This document shows, piece by piece, positions 1 through 4,922 of a stretch of DNA of 5,828 nucleotides; position 1 is the first letter of the stretch; every line of letters starts with the position of its first letter. The translations under genes were made by a program, and so were the position numbers. A model generated the notes under the pieces. The model was not told the DNA's origin and ran no database searches. It saw only the letters and a program-made list of their open reading frames with translations. The stretch is taken from contig DATFXK010000201.1 of NCBI GenBank assembly GCA_035316005.1, forward strand, positions 1-5,828. The letters are read 5' to 3'. Origin of the DNA: JALZAA01 sp035316005 (GTDB lineage: Bacteria > Actinomycetota > Acidimicrobiia > IMCC26256 > JACDBD01).

Positions 1-375
1 CATCTGGTCCATGAACTGCTTCAAGTCGAAGTAGTCGCGCCAGGCGGCGATCTTGCCGTCCTCGACCTCGAAGGTGCCCATGACGGGCAGCTCGACCTTG
101 CCGGTCGGCATCACGAAGACGTCGACGCGCTCGGTGAGCACGACGGGCCCGTCGGCCACGATGTTCCGTACGCGGAAGTCGATCTGCTCGGCGCTGCCGG
201 CGAAACCGGCGATGAACGTCTTGATCGTGTCGCGACCCGTGATCGGCTCCATCGGGATGTTGTGGTATACGGCGTCGTCGGTGAAGTATTCGGCGATCTC
301 GTCGGGGCTCACCTTCGACCACGCGGCGCAGAACCGGCGGACGATCTCGATCGGGTTGTCGTTGTCCTTGGCCAC
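1..375 (-). CDS. Limonene-1,2-epoxide hydrolase-like protein (SnoaL/NTF2 fold), 3' end outside window
   Basis: This is a partial gene: 125 codons are visible from a GTG start at 375, and the C-terminus lies beyond the left edge. Family members are about 150 residues, so most of the protein is present. Limonene epoxide hydrolases open epoxides by one-step attack of an activated water. The known active-site set is seen here: Tyr37 and Asn39 in YHN, Arg83 and Asp85 in ERVD, and Asp114 in WRDYFD. These match the Tyr/Asn and Asp-Arg-Asp residues of the Rhodococcus enzyme, so the protein is probably an active epoxide hydrolase, although the substrate cannot be read from sequence. It has no signal peptide and is expected to be cytosolic. 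The GTG start is supported by the strong GGGAGGA ribosome site just upstream. It is the third gene of the minus-strand operon, 14 bases after the propeller gene. The main alternative is a non-catalytic SnoaL-like protein, which the intact catalytic residues make less likely. Confidence 0.85.
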   Translation of the reverse strand, partial: MAKDNDNPIEIVRRFCAAWSKVSPDEIAEYFTDDAVYHNIPMEPITGRDTIKTFIAGFAGSAEQIDFRVRNIVADGPVVLTERVDVFVMPTGKVELPVMGTFEVEDGKIAAWRDYFDLKQFMDQM

Positions 376-380
376 GGCTC

Positions 381-387
381 TCCTCCC
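381..387 (-). promoter_or_regulatory. Ribosome binding site of the epoxide hydrolase-like gene
   Basis: On the minus strand the 14-base gap between the propeller stop codon and the GTG start reads GGGAGGA followed by six bases and then GTG. This is the only strong Shine-Dalgarno sequence among the gene starts in the window. It fixes the GTG at 375 as the start and suggests independent re-initiation inside the operon. Confidence 0.75.
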
Positions 388-389
388 GG

Positions 390-1295
390 TCAGGCTCGCT
401 CGATCATGACTGCCGATACGGGCGGGAGGCCGTCGGCGAGCACGTGCCAGGCGCGGCCGGCGTCCTCCGAGCCGTAGACGACGCCGTCCGCGCCTCCAAA
501 CGCGACCCGCATGCCGTCCGTGTCGATGCACCCGGTGTCGATGTTGTGCGGCTGCCACTCGGGCAAGCCGGTCGTGCAGCGCTCGAGCGGCCCGTCGCCG
601 TCGATCGCGCGCCGGTACAGCGCGGCCTGGTCCGCGAACGGACCGGACGATGCGCTCACGAACATCACGTCGCCGGCGAGTGCCACCGCCCGGCAGTACG
701 ACGCGTGCAGCCCGTCGGTGAGCACGTTCCACGTCTCGCCGGCGTCGTCGCTCCGGCACAGCCCGACGGCCGCCGCCGCGACGACGAGCTCCGGGCGTTG
801 CGGATGAGCGCGCACTTGGTGGACGTCGGCGTCGACGTCGATGGTGGGCTGCCAGCTCGCGCCATCGTCGGCCGACCGTGGGATCCCACCCACGTGCACG
901 TTCGCGAGCAGCACACCCCCGGCGGTCGCGGTCAGGGAGCGGACGTACGGCTGGCGGCTGCCGACCGCGTGCCACTCGTCGCGCCCCGGGACGGTCTCGA
1001 ATCCCGGGATGGGCTCGAACCGGCCCTTCTTGAAGACGCGCGTGAGTGACGGGCCCCAACCGACGATCGCGTCGTCGAACCGGGCGAGCAACGCGCCGTG
1101 GACCCCGAGCGACCGCTCGGGCGACCGGACTGTCATCGCCTGCCGCCAGCCGTCGTCGGTCTCGTGCACGACGGTTTCGCCGTCGAAGATGGCCCAGCCG
1201 TGACCGAGGGCGGTCACCGAATGGCCCGCGACCTGACGCTCCGTCGAGCCGTTGAGCGTGAAGAGGCCGTCGGCGGTGCCGACGCGCACAGTCAT
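390..1295 (-). CDS. Asp-box (BNR/sialidase-like) beta-propeller protein, cytosolic
   Basis: This 301-residue protein has three clear Asp-box repeats (pattern S-x-D-x-G-x-x-W): SADDGASW at 141-148, SDDAGETW at 182-189 and SEDAGRAW at 276-283. Weaker blades around 1-130 contain GTADGLF-type strands. Such repeats mark the beta-propellers of sialidases, sortilin/VPS10 and YCF48-like proteins, and databases often label these as exo-alpha-sialidase or glycosyl hydrolase. I see no sialidase arginine triad, so catalysis should not be assumed; a binding or scaffold role is equally possible. There is no signal peptide or membrane segment, which is unusual because many Asp-box propellers are secreted. 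The ATG at 1295 overlaps the TGA of the upstream oxidoreductase gene as ATGA, with a weak AAGG site before it, pointing to translational coupling. A longer reading frame extends upstream to 1487, but that part lies inside the oxidoreductase gene and has low-complexity Arg/Gly composition, so it was not used. Confidence 0.8.
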   Translation of the reverse strand: MTVRVGTADGLFTLNGSTERQVAGHSVTALGHGWAIFDGETVVHETDDGWRQAMTVRSPERSLGVHGALLARFDDAIVGWGPSLTRVFKKGRFEPIPGFETVPGRDEWHAVGSRQPYVRSLTATAGGVLLANVHVGGIPRSADDGASWQPTIDVDADVHQVRAHPQRPELVVAAAAVGLCRSDDAGETWNVLTDGLHASYCRAVALAGDVMFVSASSGPFADQAALYRRAIDGDGPLERCTTGLPEWQPHNIDTGCIDTDGMRVAFGGADGVVYGSEDAGRAWHVLADGLPPVSAVMIERA

Positions 1296-2305
1296 GCGCG
1301 GACCTTGAAGCCCGCGAGCACCTTCGTCCAGCGGGCGGGGTCGATGCGGTACGGCGCGTTGAAGCTGATTCGGTCGACGAGGTCCCCGTAGCGGGCCAGC
1401 ACCTGCGGCGCGATCTCCTCCGGCGTGCCGCGCACCGTGAACGTGTCGACGAGCTCGTCGCCGATCAGTCCGCCCATCTCCTCCCACTGGCCGTCCTTGG
1501 AGAGCCGGTTGAGCTCGGGCTGGAGGTCACCCCAACCGTGCACGTCGAGCACCCGTCGGTACGCCGGCGTGGATCCGTAGAACGCGAGCTGGCGGCGCAC
1601 GCCGCCCTCGGCGGCGGCGATCTCCTCGTCGGAGTCGCCGGTCACGATCATCAGTGGGAACGCGATCTCGAACCCGTCCCGCGTACGGTCACCGCGGGCG
1701 AAGCCGCGCTCGAGGGCGGGAAGCGTGACCTCACGCAGGAAGCGCTCGGTGCTGAACGGATGCACGAGGAACCCGTCGGCGACCTCGCCCGCGACCTCGG
1801 TCATCGCCGGCCCCACCCCCGCGAGCCACATGCGGGGCGGGCCGTAAGGGTTCGGTCCCGGGTTGAAGAACGGCGTCATGAGGGTGTGGCGGTAGAAGTC
1901 GCCGTCGAAGCGCAGCGCCGCGCCCTCGTGCCAGCACGCCCAGATGGCGCGGATCGCCAGCGCGAGCTCTCGCATACGGGCGGCGGGCCTGGACCACGGC
2001 ATCGAGAAGCGCTTCTCGATGTGCGGGCGGATCTGCGACCCGAGCCCGAGGATGAACCGCCCCTCGGACGCGAGCTGGAGGTCGTAGGCCGTCTGCGCCA
2101 GCGTCATCGGGTTGCGCGCAAAGGCGACCGCGATCGCCGTCGACAGCTCGAGCCGCTCGGTGTGCTCGGCGGCGAGGAGCACGGGCAGGAACGGGTCGTG
2201 CGGGCCTTCGAACGTGAACGCGCCGTCGTATCCGCTCGCCTCGAGGTCGCGTGCACGGGTCGGGATGTCGGTCAGGTTGTCCGTGAGCGACCCGTCCACC
2301 TTCAT
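1292..2305 (-). CDS. LLM-class F420-dependent oxidoreductase (resembles MSMEG_2256 / TIGR03617 family)
   Basis: This 337-residue protein belongs to the luciferase-like monooxygenase superfamily, whose members are TIM barrels that use coenzyme F420 (or FMN) for hydride transfer. Recognisable segments are the N-terminal strand MKVDGSL, FEGPHDPFLP at 33-42, the RNPMTLAQTAYDLQ helix at 64-77, and EGRFILGLGSQI at 81-92. These are followed by a distinctive RPHIEKRFSMPW stretch (93-104) and PPRMWLAGVGPAM (156-168). The GSQIRPHIEKRFSMPW signature is what I associate with the mycobacterial MSMEG_2256 family. The physiological substrate is unknown. The ATG at 2305 was chosen because the family begins at MKVDG. 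An in-frame ATG at 2377 would add 24 residues without resemblance to the barrel and would overlap the ilvD start. It is the first gene of the operon, and its stop overlaps the next start by four bases. A TANNNT -10 element lies just upstream with no ribosome site, suggesting a nearly leaderless message. Confidence 0.88.
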   Translation of the reverse strand: MKVDGSLTDNLTDIPTRARDLEASGYDGAFTFEGPHDPFLPVLLAAEHTERLELSTAIAVAFARNPMTLAQTAYDLQLASEGRFILGLGSQIRPHIEKRFSMPWSRPAARMRELALAIRAIWACWHEGAALRFDGDFYRHTLMTPFFNPGPNPYGPPRMWLAGVGPAMTEVAGEVADGFLVHPFSTERFLREVTLPALERGFARGDRTRDGFEIAFPLMIVTGDSDEEIAAAEGGVRRQLAFYGSTPAYRRVLDVHGWGDLQPELNRLSKDGQWEEMGGLIGDELVDTFTVRGTPEEIAPQVLARYGDLVDRISFNAPYRIDPARWTKVLAGFKVRA

Positions 2306-2313
2306 CGGCCGTG

Positions 2314-2319
2314 ATGGTA
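2314..2319 (-). promoter_or_regulatory. Putative -10 element (TACCAT) for the minus-strand operon
   Basis: Read on the minus strand, TACCAT matches the actinobacterial TANNNT -10 pattern. It ends eight bases before the ATG at 2305. Transcription would therefore begin within a few bases of the start codon, consistent with the lack of any purine-rich ribosome site. No convincing -35 element is seen. The call rests only on motif and spacing. Confidence 0.4.
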
Positions 2320-2362
2320 CGTCCGTCCGAGAACCGGCGAGAAGGTCGCGAAACGGCGGCAG

Positions 2363-2368
2363 TACGCT
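2363..2368 (+). promoter_or_regulatory. Putative -10 element (TACGCT) for ilvD
   Basis: TACGCT fits TANNNT and is followed by seven bases (GCTGCTC) and then the ATG at 2376, so the predicted transcription start falls on or beside the A of the start codon. The preceding bases contain no Shine-Dalgarno sequence. This suggests a leaderless ilvD transcript, which is common in actinobacteria. There is no clear -35 hexamer. The element also sits in a small GCAG-TACG-CTGC inverted repeat, which may be accidental. Confidence 0.4.
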
Positions 2369-2375
2369 GCTGCTC

Positions 2376-4055
2376 ATGCCTGACGCGATGAAGCCACGCA
2401 GCTACGAGGTCACCGACGGCATGGAGCGGGCCGGGGCGCGGGCGATGCTGCGGGCCGTCGGGATGACGGACGCCGACTGGGACAAGCCGCAGATCGGCGT
2501 GGCGTCGAGCTGGAACGAGGTCACACCCTGCAACATGCCGCTCGACCGGCTGGCGAAGCGGGCCAAGGACGGCGTCCGCGCCGCCAACGGGTTCCCGATC
2601 GAGTTCGTCACCATCGCCGTGAGCGACGGCATCTCGATGGGTCACGAGGGGATGCGCGCGTCGCTCGTCAGCCGGGAGGTCATCGCCGACTCGATCGAGA
2701 CGATGATGCACGCCGAGCGGTTCGACGGCATGGTGACCTTCGCCGGGTGCGACAAGAGCCTGCCCGGCATGCTGATGGCCGCTGGCCGTCTCAATCTTCC
2801 TTCGGTGTTCCTGTACGGCGGCGCCATCCTCCCCGGCCATTGGAAGGACCAGGCCCTCGACGTCGTGAGCGTCTTCGAGGCCATCGGCGCCTGCGCCGCC
2901 GGCACGATCACCGAGAACGAGCTGGGCGAGATCGAGCGGCGGGCGTGCCCCACCGAGGGCTCGTGCGCGGGCATGTTCACTGCCAACACGATGGCGTCGG
3001 CGGCGGAAGCGCTCGGCATGTGCCTGCCGGGCAGCTCGGCGCCGCCGGCGGTCGACCGCCGCCGCGACGACTTCGCCTTCGAGTCGGGCCGCACCGTCGT
3101 CGCGCTGCTAGAGGCGGGCATCCGGCCCCGGCAGATCATGACCAAGGCCGCCTTCGAGAACGCGATCGCGGTCGTGAACGCGGTCGGAGGGTCCACCAAC
3201 GCGGTGTTGCACCTGCTCGCCATCGCGCACGAAGCGGAGGTCGAGCTCGAGCTCGACGACTTCAACCGCATCGCGGCCAAGGTGCCGCACATCGTCGACG
3301 CCAAGCCGCACGGCAAGTACCACATGGCGGACATCGACCGCATCGGCGGCGTGCAGGTCGTCATGCGGGAGCTCCTGGACGCCGGCCTCCTGCACGGCGA
3401 CTGCCTGACGATCACCGGCAAGACGCTGGCCGAGAACCTCGCAGACCTCGATCCGCCGGCGCCCGACGGCGACGTCGTGCACCTCCTGAGTGATGCCATC
3501 CACACCGAGGGCGGGATCGTCGTGTTGCGGGGATCGCTGGCGCCGAACGGCTCGGTCGTGAAGGTGGCCGGGCTCGACAGCGACCGCTTCGAGGGAACGG
3601 CGCGCGTGTTCGACGGCGAGGACGCCGCCATGGATGCCGTGCTCGGCGGCCGGATCAACGGCGGCGACGTGGTCGTGATCCGGTACGAGGGCCCGAAGGG
3701 CGGTCCCGGCATGCGGGAGATGCTCGCGGTGACGGGCGCTATGAAGGGCGCCGGGCGCGGGGCCGACGCCGCGCTCGTGACCGACGGGCGGTTCTCGGGC
3801 GGGACGCACGGGTACTGCGTGGGGCACGTCGCGCCCGAGGCGGTCGACGGCGGCCCGATCGCGTTCGTCGAGGACGGCGACCGCATCGTGATCGACGCGT
3901 CCACGCACACGCTCGACCTGCTCGTCGACGCCGCCGAGCTGGAACGGCGCAAGGCGAACTGGAAGTTGCCCGAGCCGCGCTACACGAGCGGCGTCCTCGC
4001 CAAGTACGCCCGCCTCGCTCAGGGCGCCGAGCACGGCGCGATCACGAACGCGTAG
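2376..4055 (+). CDS. ilvD: Dihydroxyacid dehydratase, probably [2Fe-2S] type
   Basis: IlvD dehydrates 2,3-dihydroxyisovalerate and 2,3-dihydroxy-3-methylvalerate to the 2-keto acids, the third step of valine and isoleucine synthesis (and of the leucine and pantothenate precursors), in the cytosol. The protein has 559 residues, normal for the family. Three candidate cluster cysteines are visible: Cys52 in TPCNMPL, Cys125 in GCDKSLPGM and Cys197 in PTEGSCAGMF. The first of these is typical of the more oxygen-tolerant [2Fe-2S] enzymes and is absent from the E. coli [4Fe-4S] form. Lys126 next to Cys125 is the expected carbamylated lysine. Asp84 (SDGISMGHEGM) and Glu449 (GMREML) are likely Mg ligands, and Ser474 in GRFSGGTHG is the catalytic base position. 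The EGSCAGMFTANTM segment argues for DHAD over sugar-acid dehydratase relatives. The ATG at 2376 is preferred because of the -10 spacing; ATG 2388 would remove four residues. No other ilv gene is present. The glycosylase gene follows after 15 bases. Confidence 0.96.
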   Translation: MPDAMKPRSYEVTDGMERAGARAMLRAVGMTDADWDKPQIGVASSWNEVTPCNMPLDRLAKRAKDGVRAANGFPIEFVTIAVSDGISMGHEGMRASLVSREVIADSIETMMHAERFDGMVTFAGCDKSLPGMLMAAGRLNLPSVFLYGGAILPGHWKDQALDVVSVFEAIGACAAGTITENELGEIERRACPTEGSCAGMFTANTMASAAEALGMCLPGSSAPPAVDRRRDDFAFESGRTVVALLEAGIRPRQIMTKAAFENAIAVVNAVGGSTNAVLHLLAIAHEAEVELELDDFNRIAAKVPHIVDAKPHGKYHMADIDRIGGVQVVMRELLDAGLLHGDCLTITGKTLAENLADLDPPAPDGDVVHLLSDAIHTEGGIVVLRGSLAPNGSVVKVAGLDSDRFEGTARVFDGEDAAMDAVLGGRINGGDVVVIRYEGPKGGPGMREMLAVTGAMKGAGRGADAALVTDGRFSGGTHGYCVGHVAPEAVDGGPIAFVEDGDRIVIDASTHTLDLLVDAAELERRKANWKLPEPRYTSGVLAKYARLAQGAEHGAITNA

Positions 4056-4070
4056 TCGCATCCGGTCGGC

Positions 4071-4859
4071 GTGCCCGAAGGGATCGAGGTCGAGTACGCG
4101 CGGCGGCTCATCGAGGAGCGGGGGCTGGGTCGCAAGATCACCGGGGTCGACACGCCCGACCTCTGGTACCTGAAGCGGGGGCTGACCCCCGCCGCGCTCG
4201 AGTCGGTGCTCCCCGGGCGCCGGTTCACGACGGCGCGGCGCCACGGCAAGCTGCTCCTGCTCGACACCGACCGCCGGGGCCCGACGCTCGGTCTGCACCT
4301 CGGCATGAGCGGCCGGGTCCTCATCGACGGCGACGCCGCCGGCGACCCACTGATCTACGGCAGCAATCTCGAGAACCCGGTGTGGCACCGCTTCACCGTC
4401 CGCTTCGCCGACGGCGGCTGGCTGGCCCTGCGCGACCCGCGCCGCTTGGGGGCGGTCGAGCTCGACCCCGACGAGAACCGCCTCGGTCCCGACGCGTTCG
4501 AGGTCACGCAGGCCCAACTCGACCGGATGCTGACGCGCAGCCGGGCGCCCGTGAAGGCCGTGCTGATGGACCAGGCGCGCCTGGCCGGGCTCGGCAACCT
4601 GCTCGTCGACGAGGTGCTCTGGCGCGCCGGGATCGATCCCGCCCGTCCCGCGCGTGACCTCGACCGCAACGACCGCCGCCGCGTGTACCGCGCCGTCCGC
4701 CGCACGGTGCAGCTGACCCTCGAGCGCGGCGGCTCGCACACCGGCGACCACATGGGCCAGCGCGTCGCGGGCGGTGTGTGCCCGAAGGACGGCACGCCGT
4801 TCGAACGGCGCACGATCGCCGGCCGCACGACCTTCTCCTGCCCGACGCACCAGCGGTGA
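4071..4859 (+). CDS. Fpg/Nei-family DNA glycosylase/AP lyase with variant zinc finger
   Basis: This 262-residue base-excision repair enzyme removes oxidised bases and nicks the abasic site. Pro2 and Glu3 of the N-terminal MPEGIEVE are the expected Schiff-base nucleophile and catalytic acid. Lys60 in RRHGKLLLL is the conserved phosphate-binding lysine, and LGLHLGMSGR at 73-82 is a core family segment. The helix-two-turn-helix runs through LAGLGNLLVDEVLW at 171-184. The C-terminal beta-hairpin finger keeps the catalytic Arg252 in GRTTF. The usual four zinc cysteines (CxxC...CxxC) are instead Cys237-x2-Asp240 and Cys257-x2-His260. The wedge Phe of classical Fpg is Leu126 in DPRRLG. MPEG resembles Nei more than MPELPEVE of MutM, so the substrate preference (8-oxoguanine or oxidised pyrimidines) is left open and no symbol is given. 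The GTG start is set by the required N-terminal proline; no strong ribosome site precedes it. It lies 15 bases after ilvD and is probably co-transcribed. Confidence 0.93.
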   Translation: MPEGIEVEYARRLIEERGLGRKITGVDTPDLWYLKRGLTPAALESVLPGRRFTTARRHGKLLLLDTDRRGPTLGLHLGMSGRVLIDGDAAGDPLIYGSNLENPVWHRFTVRFADGGWLALRDPRRLGAVELDPDENRLGPDAFEVTQAQLDRMLTRSRAPVKAVLMDQARLAGLGNLLVDEVLWRAGIDPARPARDLDRNDRRRVYRAVRRTVQLTLERGGSHTGDHMGQRVAGGVCPKDGTPFERRTIAGRTTFSCPTHQR

Positions 4860-4861
4860 CG

Positions 4862-4886
4862 GAGCGCGTGCAGAGCGCACGCGCTC
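4862..4886 (+). terminator. Hairpin after the glycosylase gene, probable terminator without U-tract
   Basis: GAGCGCGTGC and GCACGCGCTC form a perfect 10-bp stem around the loop AGAGC, starting two bases after the glycosylase stop codon. The downstream bases (ATCGAACT) have no run of T, so it is not a classical intrinsic terminator. High-GC actinobacteria often use such U-less hairpins to end transcription or protect the 3' end. It plausibly ends the ilvD-glycosylase transcript. Confidence 0.6.
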
Positions 4887-4922
4887 ATCGAACTCTCACC
4901 CGCTCTGTGTCCCAATCACATC

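Noticed and set aside
390..1295. Sialidase (exo-alpha-sialidase) as a functional call
   Set aside because: Asp boxes are structural repeats; no arginine triad or other catalytic residues of sialidases could be identified.
1296..1487. N-terminal extension of the propeller protein to 1487
   Set aside because: The extra part lies inside the oxidoreductase gene in another frame and is Arg/Gly-rich; the ATGA overlap at 1292-1295 gives a natural start.
2306..2377. Extended start for the oxidoreductase at the ATG at 2377 (24 extra residues)
   Set aside because: The family starts near MKVDG at 2305, the extra residues do not resemble a barrel strand, and the start would overlap the ilvD ATG back to back within CATG.
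1731..2840. A 369-codon minus-strand open frame spanning the divergent promoter
   Set aside because: It is a frame-shifted shadow of the oxidoreductase gene and of antisense ilvD; the translation is His/Arg-rich and contains no recognisable domain.
3108..4880. A 590-codon open frame on the minus strand across ilvD and the glycosylase gene
   Set aside because: It is antisense to two well-recognised proteins, its translation is rich in Arg, Ala, Val and Gly with no family resemblance, and long shadow frames are expected in DNA this rich in GC.
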